Position numbers and translations under genes: made by a program. The notes under the pieces were generated by a model. It searched no databases. It worked only from the letters and a program-made list of their open reading frames with translations, and was not told the origin of the DNA. 35,736 nucleotides of DNA from SIG440 sp045578305. GTDB taxonomy: Bacteria > Bacillota > Clostridia > Monoglobales > Monoglobaceae. Shown piece by piece: positions 15,841 through 25,200 of the stretch. The stretch spans positions 1 through 35,736 of the forward strand of contig JAZNKA010000073.1 of assembly GCA_045578305.1 (NCBI GenBank), in the 5' to 3' direction. The first letter of the stretch is position 1. Every line of letters starts with the position of its first letter.

Positions 15841-17235
15841 TTAATTTTCGGCTACAAAGTCCGCAATTTCCTCAAGACGCATGCCTCGCGAGCCTTTGAA
15901 GAGAATTACATCATTCGGCATCAAAATATCTTTTATGTGTTCCTTTGCCGAAGCAGTATCATAAAAAACATAAAGCTCCGACGAGTTAAATCCCTTTTCA
16001 ATTGCGCCCTCTGCCACAAACTTTGCGTTGGGTCCCACTGCAATCAAACAACCTATGTCATAGTCGCAACAAAGTCCACCAACAAGTCTGTGCGCATCTT
16101 CGCTGTAGTCTCCAAGCTCCAACATATCCCCAAGCACCGCCACCTGTCTGTACTCTGTATCCTCAAACTTGGGTGGTGTAACCGACAAAACCTCAAGTCC
16201 CGACTTCATAGATGCCGGACTTGCATTATAACAGTCTTTTATGATTTTTTTATCATTCAGTTCAATAACATCCTGTCGCATCCCCGACGGCTTGAATTCC
16301 AAAATGCCTCTCTTTATTTCTTCGATATCCATATTATAAATAATTCCGACCAGAATTGCTGCCAAAGCATTATAAACATGATGAGTTCCCGGAACATTTA
16401 TTCGCATTCGATATTTTTCGCCGTCGACTTCTACATCAAATTCTGTTGCGTCGGCAAATTTACTTATATTAAAAGCAACTATATCACAGTTCTTGTTTTC
16501 AATGCCATAACTTAGTGTTTCAACCGGAACTGTACCAATAATGCCCTTTAAGAATTCGTCATCACCGTTTAATATAAGCGTCGCACCCGAGGGCATCCCC
16601 TCAAGAACCTCAAGCTTTGCTTTCAGTATATTTTCCTGAGAGCCAAGCTTTTCGATATGAGAAACCCCTATATTGGTAAGTATAGCAACCTCGGGCGTTG
16701 CGATTCGGGTGAGACGTGAAATTTCACCAAACGCGCTCATGCCCATTTCAAAGACTGCAATCTCATCATCCGTCGACATTCTGAAGGCGGTAAGCGGAAG
16801 TCCAATCTCGTTGTTGAAATTCCCCTCGGTTTTAAGAACCTTATACCTCTCGGTCAAAACTCCGGACACCATATCTTTGGTGCTTGTTTTGCCTACACTT
16901 CCTGTTATTGCAACTGCCGGAATATCAAATCTGCCGCGATAATACGCCGCAATATCACGAAGTGCCGCATGGGTATCTTTGACCTCAATCACAGCAAACC
17001 CCGAAGTGTTTTCAAATCCCTCGTTTACAATTGCACAAATTGCGCCTTGCGAATAAACTTGCGAAACAAAGTTGTGTCCGTCAAATTTTTCGCCCTTAAG
17101 CGCCACAAAAACTGATCCGTCTGAAATTTTTCTGCTGTCGGTAATAACATCTGTCAACAAAAAACTCTCGTCACAATTGCAAAGTCTGCCACTGCAAGCT
17201 GATGCAATCTGTCCAAGTGTCATTATCTTTTCCAC
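15841..17235 (-). CDS. murF: UDP-MurNAc-tripeptide:D-Ala-D-Ala ligase MurF
   Basis: MurF adds the D-Ala-D-Ala dipeptide to UDP-MurNAc-tripeptide with ATP. The 464-residue protein has the Mur ligase P-loop AITGSVGKTSTKD at about 108-120, EMGMSAFGEISRLTRI with the catalytic Glu region, NIGVSHIEKLGS, and DCYNASPASMKSGLE in the C-terminal domain. The GTG at 17235 is used as start, 9 bases after the murE stop; an ATG four codons inside is possible but has no better Shine-Dalgarno. It lies between murE and mraY as usual. Confidence 0.96.
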   Translation of the reverse strand: MEKIMTLGQIASACSGRLCNCDESFLLTDVITDSRKISDGSVFVALKGEKFDGHNFVSQVYSQGAICAIVNEGFENTSGFAVIEVKDTHAALRDIAAYYRGRFDIPAVAITGSVGKTSTKDMVSGVLTERYKVLKTEGNFNNEIGLPLTAFRMSTDDEIAVFEMGMSAFGEISRLTRIATPEVAILTNIGVSHIEKLGSQENILKAKLEVLEGMPSGATLILNGDDEFLKGIIGTVPVETLSYGIENKNCDIVAFNISKFADATEFDVEVDGEKYRMRINVPGTHHVYNALAAILVGIIYNMDIEEIKRGILEFKPSGMRQDVIELNDKKIIKDCYNASPASMKSGLEVLSVTPPKFEDTEYRQVAVLGDMLELGDYSEDAHRLVGGLCCDYDIGCLIAVGPNAKFVAEGAIEKGFNSSELYVFYDTASAKEHIKDILMPNDVILFKGSRGMRLEEIADFVAEN

Positions 17236-17244
17236 AAAAACAAC

Positions 17245-18693
17245 CTACCCTTCGGATGAATCAATAAGCTTAAGAACTATCTCTCTTTCGTCAAACACTA
17301 TTGTTCTGTCTTTAAGTATTTGATAAAGCTCGTGTCCTTTGCCCGCAAGAAGAATTATATCATCTGTGTTTGCATTGTCAAGTGCAAATTCAATCGCCTC
17401 GAAACGGTTTTCGATTACCTTGTATTCGCAATCCGTCTCTTTTACACCCACCAATACATCTTCAATAATATCAAGAGGATCTTCCGAGCGCGGGTTGTCG
17501 CTTGTAACAATACAAAAGTCGGAAAGCTCGCCGGCAATCTTGCCCATCTTCGGCCTTTTTGTTTTGTCCCGGTCACCGCCACAACCAAAAAGTGTTATTA
17601 CGCGGCCTTTTGCAAATCCCCGTATTGTTTTCAGTATATTCATAAGTCCATCAGGAGTATGTGCATAATCTATTATTACTGTATAATCGGTATTTGTCTT
17701 TACTACCTCAATTCTGCCTTTTACTCCTGCAGCACTTTTAAGTCCATTTGCGATTTCCTCAAGTGTAATGCCGGCAGCAAGGCAACATCCTGCCGCAGTA
17801 AGTGCATTATAAACTGAAAATTCACCGGGTATCGCAAGTTCTATATGCTGAATTTTTCCCTCATAAGCGATATCAAACTCAACACCATCTGCTTTGTAGG
17901 CAATGTTTTTTGCATACAGTCCATCATCTTTTTGGGTGCTGTATTTTATAATTTCGCAGCTGCTTTTTTCGGTCATTTGGGGAAATGCCGCATCATCCTG
18001 GTTTAAAACACCCACTTTGCACATATCAAAAAGCTGAGCCTTTGCACAGATATAATTTTCCATTGTTTCGTGAAAATCAAGGTGGTCCTGTGTGACATTT
18101 GTAAAAGCCCCAATATCAAATCTGCACGCTGCAACACGATCAAGCGCAAGCGAATGTGACGATACCTCCATCACAACAAAATCTGCATTTTCCTTAGCCA
18201 TTCTGTCAAACAACTGCATAAGTTCAAGAGAATCCGGGGTTGTGTGATGTGACGGAATAACTTGGTCACCTATCATATTCTGATTTGTTCCGATAAGTCC
18301 AACTTTTTTACCCAAACCCTCAAGTATCGTCTTTACAAGATAGGTTGTCGTAGTTTTGCCATTTGTGCCCGTTATGCCAACAAGTTTGAATTTTTTATAA
18401 GGATGTTCAAAATATTCTGCCGCCATACTTGCCAGAGCAAATCTTGTATTTTCGACAATCACAACCGTTGCAGCTGTGTTTTCTATTGGCTTCTCGGCAA
18501 CAATTGCAACCGCCCCGTTTTCAAGTGCCGCCTCGGCAAACATATGACCATCCGTCTTAAATCCGCTTATGCAAACAAAAACGTCGCCCGGCTTTACCTT
18601 TTGCGAATCAAAGGCAATGCCGGATATCTTTATGTCAATGTTTCCCTGTGTCGCTTTTATCTCAACATTTTTAAGCAAATTTGACAGTGTCAT
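17245..18693 (-). CDS. murE: UDP-MurNAc-L-Ala-D-Glu:meso-diaminopimelate ligase MurE
   Basis: The 482-residue cytoplasmic ligase has an N-terminal UDP-binding domain (AFDSQKVKPGDVFVCISG), the P-loop GITGTNGKTTTT at about 106-117, MEVSSHSLALDRV and NVTQDHLDFH in the central domain, and TSDNPRSEDP at about 400. The DNPR motif selects meso-diaminopimelate rather than L-lysine, so the peptidoglycan is inferred to be meso-DAP type. It sits 14 bases after the PBP stop. Residue FGCGGDRDKTKRP precedes the amino-acid site as in characterised enzymes. Confidence 0.97.
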   Translation of the reverse strand: MTLSNLLKNVEIKATQGNIDIKISGIAFDSQKVKPGDVFVCISGFKTDGHMFAEAALENGAVAIVAEKPIENTAATVVIVENTRFALASMAAEYFEHPYKKFKLVGITGTNGKTTTTYLVKTILEGLGKKVGLIGTNQNMIGDQVIPSHHTTPDSLELMQLFDRMAKENADFVVMEVSSHSLALDRVAACRFDIGAFTNVTQDHLDFHETMENYICAKAQLFDMCKVGVLNQDDAAFPQMTEKSSCEIIKYSTQKDDGLYAKNIAYKADGVEFDIAYEGKIQHIELAIPGEFSVYNALTAAGCCLAAGITLEEIANGLKSAAGVKGRIEVVKTNTDYTVIIDYAHTPDGLMNILKTIRGFAKGRVITLFGCGGDRDKTKRPKMGKIAGELSDFCIVTSDNPRSEDPLDIIEDVLVGVKETDCEYKVIENRFEAIEFALDNANTDDIILLAGKGHELYQILKDRTIVFDEREIVLKLIDSSEG

Positions 18694-18707
18694 ATTTCCA
18701 CCTCACA

Positions 18708-20936
18708 TCAATCTCGTATTTCTGCAAACCTGAAGTCCAAAGTTACAATCGTGCCCGGTTCTACCATAGTTCCTGCTGCCGGCGATTGCTCGGCACACAC
18801 AGCAACTCCGCCCGAACTCGAAAGCCCCTTTATTCTTACATTAAGTCCTGCGTTTATAATTCCCTTATTTGCCTCCGAACCATAGCATCCCACAACATTG
18901 GGGATTTCAACCGTCTTTTTGCTTTCCTCGCCCTCGGTATATGCAACAACCTTGGAATTTTTAGCAAGTTTGGAATGCGCCTTTGGCACCTGGTCAAGTA
19001 TGATATCTCCCTGACCCTTTATGCTGATACTTACACCCACAGCCGCAAGTGCCGCCTCGGCTTCTTTTCGGGTCTTACCGGTTATATCCGGAACAGTAAT
19101 ATCAATCATCGAAAGTTCTTCTTGTGTATATTCCGGTTCAATACCCATATACTGAAGGCTTTCCTCCAAAATATTTTTAACTACCGGAGCTGCAATAAGA
19201 CCTCCATAATAAACATTACCAACGGGTGGCTGGTCAAGAATAACAAGACATACTATCTCGGGGTCATCTGCCGGAGCAAACCCAATAAACGACGCTATGT
19301 ACTTTTGGTTCCCACGTGGCTGTTTCTCGGATGTTCCTGTCTTTCCTGCAACTCTGTAGCCTGCAAGATACGCGTTTCGGCCACCGCCCTCCGACACAAC
19401 CGATTCAAGTATCTGGCACATCGTTTTGCTTGTTTCTTCCGAAATAATCTGCCTCACAACCGTCGGTTTAAATTCCTCTATGATATTTTGTTCTTCGTCA
19501 ACCAATTGCTTTACAAGATGCGGTTTCATCAGCTTTCCACCATTTGCAACTGCGGAAACCATTGTCACCATCTGAAGCGGCGTTACATTAAAGCTCTGTC
19601 CGAATGACGATGTCGCAAGGTCAATTTCCTTGAAGTTGTCGGATGCATGGAAAATACCATCCGTCTCGCCCGGGAGTTCAATTCCGGTTTTTTCACGAAA
19701 ACCAAAACCCTTGACATATTCCATAAACTTTTTGGCTCCAACTCTTGCACCCACTTCTATAAACACAGGGTTACACGAGTTCTGCACGCCCTTTACAAAG
19801 GTTTCGGCACCATGCCCATTTCGGTTTGCACAACGGATAGTGCGGTCAGCAACCTTTATGGAGCCGTTGCAGAAAAAATGGTCATTAAGTCCCACGACGT
19901 TTTCCTCAAGAGCCATTGACGCAACCGCTATTTTGAATGTCGAACCCGGCTCGTACGAGTCAACAACCGCTTTGTTCCGGCGCAAAAACTGTGTAACCTC
20001 GGTAAGCTTTGCATTATACTCGGAACCTTCAAGCTTTTCAAGCTCCGCATTTATTTCGGGATACTTTTCCTCAACTGCCGCAGTAACAGCAAACGGCTGA
20101 TTGAGGTCATAGTCAGGTTTGGTCGCCATTGCAAGTATTTCGCCTGTTTTGACATTCATAACAATCGCTGCCGCGCCTTCTTCAAGCTGGTTTTCAAGCC
20201 TTGCATTTTCAAGATGTTTTTCGGTAAAATGCTGAATCTTTTCGTCTATTGTGAGGACAACACTCTGCCCGTCTTGCGGTTCGTAATAACTCTCGTAATT
20301 GTCGGGGATTTCAAGTCCTGCTGTTTTGTTTGCCGACACAATTCGGCCCGGCACGCCCTTAAGCTTGCCGTCATATACCATCTCAATCCCCTCAAGTCCG
20401 TTGTTGTCACTGCCGACAAAACCTATAACCTGAGACGCAAAATTGCCATACGGGTAGTAACGCTTTGTATCCTCCGAAAACTTAATTCCGTCAAGATGAT
20501 ACTCGTCAACATATGCCCGTACAGCATCTGCCTGATCTTTTTCGACCTTGCGCTTTATATATTCAAAATTAGATTGCTTTTCAATTTTTTCAAGAACTGT
20601 TTCTTCGTCAAGTTCAAGGATTTCTGCCAGCTTTGCCGCAATCTGACTTGCAGTCTGATTGCTGTTCGACCGCACATTCTTAGGGGTTATGCTTATCGTT
20701 TCAACACTTAGGTTGTTTGCCAGTACCTTCATATTGCGGTCATAAATAAGTCCGCGTTTGGGGCTTATTATGTTATCGCTTGTTTGCTGCTCATGCGCAG
20801 CAGAAGAAAGCTTCTCACCATCCACGATTTGAAGCCACGCAACTCTTACCATTAAAAGAAAAAAAATCACAATTGCTGCGCCAAGCAGAAAAATGATTCT
20901 CTTCCGTTGTTTAAATGTGCTTTGTTCGCTATGCAC
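18708..20936 (-). CDS. class B penicillin-binding protein (FtsI/SpoVD type) with two PASTA domains
   Basis: This is a septal transpeptidase partner of FtsW/SpoVE. It has a short basic cytoplasmic segment, one membrane helix at about 15-35, a PBP dimerisation domain beginning near SPKRGLIYDRN, and a transpeptidase domain. That domain carries the three active-site motifs: STFK (in SYEPGSTFKI), SCN, and KTGT. Two PASTA domains follow from about 620 (VPDITGKTRKEAEAAL and IPNVVGCYGSEA). Two PASTA domains resemble B. subtilis PBP2B more than SpoVD, which has one, so a vegetative role is plausible. The GTG at 20936 is preferred (GGGGG 7 bases before); a TTG one codon earlier is also open. The protein has 742 residues. 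Confidence 0.94.
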   Translation of the reverse strand: MHSEQSTFKQRKRIIFLLGAAIVIFFLLMVRVAWLQIVDGEKLSSAAHEQQTSDNIISPKRGLIYDRNMKVLANNLSVETISITPKNVRSNSNQTASQIAAKLAEILELDEETVLEKIEKQSNFEYIKRKVEKDQADAVRAYVDEYHLDGIKFSEDTKRYYPYGNFASQVIGFVGSDNNGLEGIEMVYDGKLKGVPGRIVSANKTAGLEIPDNYESYYEPQDGQSVVLTIDEKIQHFTEKHLENARLENQLEEGAAAIVMNVKTGEILAMATKPDYDLNQPFAVTAAVEEKYPEINAELEKLEGSEYNAKLTEVTQFLRRNKAVVDSYEPGSTFKIAVASMALEENVVGLNDHFFCNGSIKVADRTIRCANRNGHGAETFVKGVQNSCNPVFIEVGARVGAKKFMEYVKGFGFREKTGIELPGETDGIFHASDNFKEIDLATSSFGQSFNVTPLQMVTMVSAVANGGKLMKPHLVKQLVDEEQNIIEEFKPTVVRQIISEETSKTMCQILESVVSEGGGRNAYLAGYRVAGKTGTSEKQPRGNQKYIASFIGFAPADDPEIVCLVILDQPPVGNVYYGGLIAAPVVKNILEESLQYMGIEPEYTQEELSMIDITVPDITGKTRKEAEAALAAVGVSISIKGQGDIILDQVPKAHSKLAKNSKVVAYTEGEESKKTVEIPNVVGCYGSEANKGIINAGLNVRIKGLSSSGGVAVCAEQSPAAGTMVEPGTIVTLDFRFAEIRD

Positions 20937-21007
20937 CAATATACCCCCAAACGATTTTAGACGCTTTGGTTAATTATATAGTATCCTGCTGCCCGATATT
21001 TCTTTTT

Positions 21008-21526
21008 TTACTGAAAAATATTAAGTGCTCCTGTGATTATTCCGGGAACTCCTGAAATTGCCATTTTTTTGGTCTGCTCATTCTTTACCCTTGCACCAGC
21101 ACTTTCAGAAAAGTCACCCATTTCCAGGTCAACATAAAACATCTGGTATCTTTCGGGGCTTACCATCCCATATTTTTCTCCTGCAATGGACTGAAGCTGT
21201 CCCAAATCAATTGTTCTGTCAATCTTGACCTGAAGAGCCTGATTGTCGGCAACAATACTATTATATTCATTTTTAAGTCTGGATATTTCATTATTCGCTT
21301 CATTTATCGAAACATATCCACTTACAACAGAAAAAGCCATGGCAAACGCCAAAACAACCGACACAAGTCCCTTTTTGCCGCGTTTTTGACTTGCCTTCGG
21401 CATCGCTTTCTTTACTGCTTTATTCACTTCTTTTTGGATTTCACTGCGCAAATTATGTCCGTAGCTAAGGTCAGCATCGCTCAGTTTTCTTGCTGTGCTT
21501 GTGTTGTAAGCGTACATATTTGCCAT
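21008..21526 (-). CDS. ftsL: FtsL-like division protein
   Basis: The 172-residue bitopic protein has a long, basic cytoplasmic part (about 1-52), a single membrane helix (GLVSVVLAFAMAFSVVSGYV, about 53-73), and a leucine-zipper-like coiled coil (about 75-110, NNEISRLKNEYNSIVADNQAL). A short conserved YGMVSPERYQMFYV follows, which fits the FtsL/DivIC family. It sits between rsmH and the class B PBP, the conserved ftsL position, 16 bases after rsmH. FtsL is poorly conserved in sequence, so the call rests on topology and position. The C-terminal 45 residues are longer than in typical FtsL. Confidence 0.82.
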   Translation of the reverse strand: MANMYAYNTSTARKLSDADLSYGHNLRSEIQKEVNKAVKKAMPKASQKRGKKGLVSVVLAFAMAFSVVSGYVSINEANNEISRLKNEYNSIVADNQALQVKIDRTIDLGQLQSIAGEKYGMVSPERYQMFYVDLEMGDFSESAGARVKNEQTKKMAISGVPGIITGALNIFQ

Positions 21527-21542
21527 CTCAAAAACCCTCTCT

Positions 21543-22484
21543 TTATATTTTCATTATCGCTCTAAGCTTTGCGCTGTGTGCGCGATTATTGTTATCAAGT
21601 TCGTCTTTCCCCGAAACAATCGGTTTTCGGGTTATAATTTTCACCTTTGGTTTGTTTCCACATACGCAGACCGGAAAACTTTTTGGGCAAGTGCACCCCT
21701 CGGCAAGGCTTTGGAATGTCTGCTTTACTATCCTGTCCTCCAGCGAGTGAAAGGTTATTACCGAAAGTACCCCGCCGGGTTTTAATACCTCGACAAAATC
21801 CCGGATTGCATTCTCCAAAATTCCAAGCTCGTTGTTTACCTCAATTCTGATTGCCTGAAAGGTCCTTTTTGCAGGATGCTTGTCCGCAAATCTTGCTTTT
21901 TGCGGAATTGAGCTTTTTATTATTTCAGAAAGCTGAAAAGTGGTCTCTATTTCACCATTTTCACGCGTTTTCACAATTCCTCTTGCTATCTGTCTTGCAA
22001 AGCGCTCTTCGCCGTAATCAAAAATTATTTTTGCAAGCTGCGCCTCGTCGTAGGCGTTTACAACCTCATAGGCACTTAAAGCATCTTCGCGGTTCATTCG
22101 CATATCCAGTCTTGCATCCATATTGTAGCTAAATCCACGTTCTGCTGTGTCAAGCTGCGGCGACGAAACGCCAAGGTCAAGGATTGCGCCATCAAGACTG
22201 TCTGTTCCAAGATTTTTTAGAATCTGCTTTATGTTGGAGAAGTTGTCATGAACTATGGTCACCTTGTCACCAAATTCTTTAAGCCTCTCGCTTGCCGCAG
22301 AAATTGCTGTCTTGTCGCGGTCAATGCCGATAAGTCTGCCGGCTGCACCCAGCAAAGAACAAATCAGCGCCGAATGTCCGCCACCGCCCAAAGTCCCATC
22401 GGCATAAACACCGTCAGGCTTTACATCAAGCAAATTTACACTTTCTTCAAGCAGTACCGAAACATGTTTGAATTCTTCTATCAT
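21543..22484 (-). CDS. rsmH: 16S rRNA (cytosine-1402-N4)-methyltransferase RsmH
   Basis: The 313-residue protein has the SAM-binding motif DGTLGGGGHSALI at about 29-41, IDRDKTAISAA, the DLGVSSPQLDTAERGFSYN signature, the lid-region KHPAKRTFQAIRIEVN, and ITFHSLEDRIVKQ. It methylates N4 of C1402 in the 16S rRNA P-site region. It carries a CTCPKSFPVCVCG cysteine pair-rich segment, common in this family. Its ATG overlaps the mraZ stop as ATGA, so translation is coupled. Confidence 0.97.
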   Translation of the reverse strand: MIEEFKHVSVLLEESVNLLDVKPDGVYADGTLGGGGHSALICSLLGAAGRLIGIDRDKTAISAASERLKEFGDKVTIVHDNFSNIKQILKNLGTDSLDGAILDLGVSSPQLDTAERGFSYNMDARLDMRMNREDALSAYEVVNAYDEAQLAKIIFDYGEERFARQIARGIVKTRENGEIETTFQLSEIIKSSIPQKARFADKHPAKRTFQAIRIEVNNELGILENAIRDFVEVLKPGGVLSVITFHSLEDRIVKQTFQSLAEGCTCPKSFPVCVCGNKPKVKIITRKPIVSGKDELDNNNRAHSAKLRAIMKI

Positions 22485-22906
22485 AATCCAAGTCGCTCCA
22501 TAGCTTCAGCAATTTCTTCCGAATCAAATGACGAGTCCGATATATATTTTGTCCATTTTTCTTTGTCCCAGATTTCGGCACGGTTCGAGTTGCCGATAAT
22601 CACAAGTTCTTTTTTGAGCCCTGCATATTCCCTGAAAACAGGCGGTATAACCACACGCCCCTGCGAATCAATTTCGCATTCCGATGCACCGCTGAAGAAA
22701 AATCTTCTTACCTTTTGAGCATCTTTGCCGCGGAGTTCCAAAAGGTCACGCTGAAAACCTTCCCATTCTGCTACTGAATATGCATACAGGCAATCATCAA
22801 GACCTTTGGACAGCACAAAAGTCCCTCCCAAGTCATCTCTAAACTTTGAGGGAATGCTCACTCTGCCTTTTGTATCCAGATTGTGATAATATTCGCCTAT
22901 AAGCAC
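22481..22906 (-). CDS. mraZ: transcriptional regulator MraZ
   Basis: The 141-residue protein contains two SpoVT/AbrB-like DNA-binding repeats, DTKGRVSIPSKFRDDL near residue 12 and DSQGRVVIPPVFREYAG near residue 80. MraZ forms a ring of identical subunits and binds repeated short boxes upstream of its own gene, controlling the dcw operon. The start is GTG at 22906 with AAGGAG about 10 bases upstream. Matching repeats are found at 22942-22981, directly downstream of the promoter -10, so autoregulation is very likely. Confidence 0.96.
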   Translation of the reverse strand: MLIGEYYHNLDTKGRVSIPSKFRDDLGGTFVLSKGLDDCLYAYSVAEWEGFQRDLLELRGKDAQKVRRFFFSGASECEIDSQGRVVIPPVFREYAGLKKELVIIGNSNRAEIWDKEKWTKYISDSSFDSEEIAEAMERLGL

Positions 22907-22941
22907 CGGTTTTCAACTCCTTTCCCTGTCGTCAGATTTCA

Positions 22942-22981
22942 TTCCACTTTGTGGGGAAATCTCTCCACTTCGCTCCACTTT
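22942..22981 (-). promoter_or_regulatory. MraZ operator: three GTGGA boxes
   Basis: On the minus strand the sequence GTGGA occurs three times, at 22974-22978, 22964-22968 and 22943-22947, each preceded by AA(A). The first two are 10 bases apart and the third 21 bases on, about one and two helical turns. Known MraZ sites are direct repeats of this sort (AAAGTG-type in mollicutes, TGGGN in E. coli). They start right after the mraZ promoter -10. Confidence 0.82.
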
Positions 22982-22986
22982 GTTAT

Positions 22987-23015
22987 ATAATACTACACTT
23001 TTTGGGATTTTGCAA
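22987..23015 (-). promoter_or_regulatory. sigma-A promoter of the dcw operon
   Basis: On the minus strand TTGCAA (23010-23015) and TATTAT (22987-22992) are separated by 17 bases. The predicted start lies near 22980, within the first MraZ box, leaving a leader of about 75 bases before mraZ. Confidence 0.65.
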
Positions 23016-23098
23016 TAGTTTTTTGAAAAAAAGTTTAACCAATTTGAAAAAAATTTTTAACACAAATGAAATATTTTACCTTTCCCCAAAAAAGCAAC

Positions 23099-23124
23099 AA
23101 AAAAGAGCCCGAAGGCTCTTTTTT
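23099..23124 (-). terminator. intrinsic terminator after the ABC permease
   Basis: An 11-bp stem AAAAAAGAGCC / GGCTCTTTTTT closes a CGAA tetraloop (23099-23109 with 23114-23124). It starts 4 bases after the permease stop and ends in a T-run on the minus strand. It separates the ABC operon from the dcw promoter. Confidence 0.88.
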
Positions 23125-23127
23125 ATA

Positions 23128-25200
23128 TTATTGTTCTACATATTTTCTCAAATACTCCGGCAACTCGTTTTCCAAGAACGATGTGCACATATCACCAAGC
23201 CAAATGTTTCCTGTCGAGCTGTTTGAGCGAACAAACACACAATAGTTCTGTCCCTCTGCCACATCTCTGCGAGGTTCATTTGCCATAGTTTCGGCAATTC
23301 TTACCGCATCATCAAATCCAACAGCTGCGCAGTCTGCCGGGTTTATCTGGAATTCACCAAAATCACCGGTTGTGCCTTTGTAACTGTAAATTTCTCCCGC
23401 ACGGCTTACGGTTTCCTTGCAAATGCGAAGATTTCTTGCAATCTGTCTGATAACTTCATCATAATAGCCTTTTTCTTTCAAAAATCCGTACGCATTTTTA
23501 AAATTTGAATTCAAGTTTATGCTGAAGCTTTCCAATACATACTGATTATCCCCACTGTGATTGCGGAATTCCTTGAAAACCTTAAGCTTCTCATTTTCCA
23601 TAAAGCTATAACTGAAATCAATGCTGAGACTAAGAGTGTTTCTTGATTTTTCTATTTGCTCATAAGAAAGCTCTTCTAAATCCTTTTTGATAAAGTTCAT
23701 AAGCGTCGAAGCATCATCCGTAATCTGTATATCATATCCAAACGAATTAGTCCCTGTAACAAGAGTACATCTTGTTATGTTTTCAATGTTAAGATTATCA
23801 AACCTTGTAACCTTCATTTTGTATTCGTCAAACTTATACATTTCCGCAAGCGCATCATCTACGATTTTTTCCGAAACCTTATAAACTCTTTCAATTCTTT
23901 TGCCGTTTTTAAGCTTGTACGAAACTCTTAAATGACGAAATTGCTCGGGTTCACAAACAACCGGGATATCAGCAATCAATTCCTGATGGATTTTAATTGT
24001 TGCGTCTATCAGCTCGATATCGGCTACATGTGGCTCGTCACTCCAACGCTCGAATACAGCCGCGCTTTCAACATCTTCTGCTTTTGGCACTTTTGTTTCG
24101 TATCCAAATACATTTGTGAATGCAAAAAATGATATAAACACCGCACATACAGCCACAAACGAAATATAACCTTTATAGTTTCCAAACACCTTAAAACTCT
24201 TATTCATAAGCATCTCAATTGCAAAATATGCAATAAGCGTTGCTACAGCCGCTACAATAAATATGGGTATTGCCCCAATCGAACTCTCGGTAAGTATGGC
24301 AAATATAACCGTTGCCACAGCCGAAACTATTGTATACTTAAGTATCGGCCTGAAAATCTTAAACGCTGCCACATCGCCGCAATTTTCAATTTTTCGTTTT
24401 TTGTAAACAATATAGCCAAGGGCATAAACCACAGCCGCACCCAAAAGATACATCCACATATTTATACTCTTAAACATATTAAGATCATTACGATAATGGC
24501 TGAGTGATTTTCCAAAGAGCCATACAATTGGAGTGTTTTCCATAATTTTGTTGCCGACAAATCCGTCCGCCTGCATAAACCCAAAAAGGAATATGTCGCT
24601 TATAAGAAAAATTATCAACGCCACAATCATCGGGATTAGGTGGACAAACACATTGATACCTATATGTGCCGCCGCATTACCTGTCAAAAATGCGGTAAAC
24701 ACTGCTGCCGAAAACATTATAAATAATATGCTTAAATTAAGCAGCATCCAATAAATCACCGACCATGATGATATGATCTGTCCGTATGCAGTAAAACTCA
24801 TTACAAGCAGAATCCCGGCAGTAAGAATAACCGGCGCTGCCATAAGGGCAAGCCCCGCAAGAACACTTGACACATAATTCGCCTTTCTTGTAACCGGCAA
24901 CGAATGAACAAATATCCCCTGTTTTTGCGAATGAACATTGTTAAAAACAAGTACTGCCACAACCGTCGGCACCACAATTGCCAAAAGGATTGGAATTACT
25001 ATATAATCACCTCTCAGCAAAATCGGACTGACCATAAGGTCAACTGCATATCTGCTTAAAAGTCTGTCAAGGTCTTCGACCAAAAGTATAAACGGAACGC
25101 TGAAGAAAAGTATAACAAAATAAAGTATGCTTCCCCATTTAAATCTGTTGATGGTATTTTTGAATATCCCAAAGTTAAACAATGATGTGCGAAAAGTCAT
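23128..25200 (-). CDS. ABC transporter permease with large extracytoplasmic C-terminal domain
   Basis: The 690-residue protein has several N-terminal membrane helices (about 25-280) in an ABC-2-like arrangement (NNVHSQKQGIFVHSLPVTRK is the typical loop of bacitracin/YtrC-like permeases), further helices at about 290-375, and a soluble domain of roughly 310 residues at the C-terminus. The latter begins after FTNVFGYETKVPKAEDVE and has no motif I recognise; by topology it should lie outside. It overlaps the ATPase gene by 26 bases, and together with the YtrA-type regulator forms a three-gene operon. Such systems are often tied to cell-envelope stress or peptide antibiotics; the substrate is unknown. 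Confidence 0.88.
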   Translation of the reverse strand: MTFRTSLFNFGIFKNTINRFKWGSILYFVILFFSVPFILLVEDLDRLLSRYAVDLMVSPILLRGDYIVIPILLAIVVPTVVAVLVFNNVHSQKQGIFVHSLPVTRKANYVSSVLAGLALMAAPVILTAGILLVMSFTAYGQIISSWSVIYWMLLNLSILFIMFSAAVFTAFLTGNAAAHIGINVFVHLIPMIVALIIFLISDIFLFGFMQADGFVGNKIMENTPIVWLFGKSLSHYRNDLNMFKSINMWMYLLGAAVVYALGYIVYKKRKIENCGDVAAFKIFRPILKYTIVSAVATVIFAILTESSIGAIPIFIVAAVATLIAYFAIEMLMNKSFKVFGNYKGYISFVAVCAVFISFFAFTNVFGYETKVPKAEDVESAAVFERWSDEPHVADIELIDATIKIHQELIADIPVVCEPEQFRHLRVSYKLKNGKRIERVYKVSEKIVDDALAEMYKFDEYKMKVTRFDNLNIENITRCTLVTGTNSFGYDIQITDDASTLMNFIKKDLEELSYEQIEKSRNTLSLSIDFSYSFMENEKLKVFKEFRNHSGDNQYVLESFSINLNSNFKNAYGFLKEKGYYDEVIRQIARNLRICKETVSRAGEIYSYKGTTGDFGEFQINPADCAAVGFDDAVRIAETMANEPRRDVAEGQNYCVFVRSNSSTGNIWLGDMCTSFLENELPEYLRKYVEQ

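Noticed and set aside
18681..19607. Antisense open frame (308 codons) within the class B PBP gene
   Set aside because: Opposite to PASTA and transpeptidase motifs that are clearly real; Cys/Arg/Asn-rich translation without domains.
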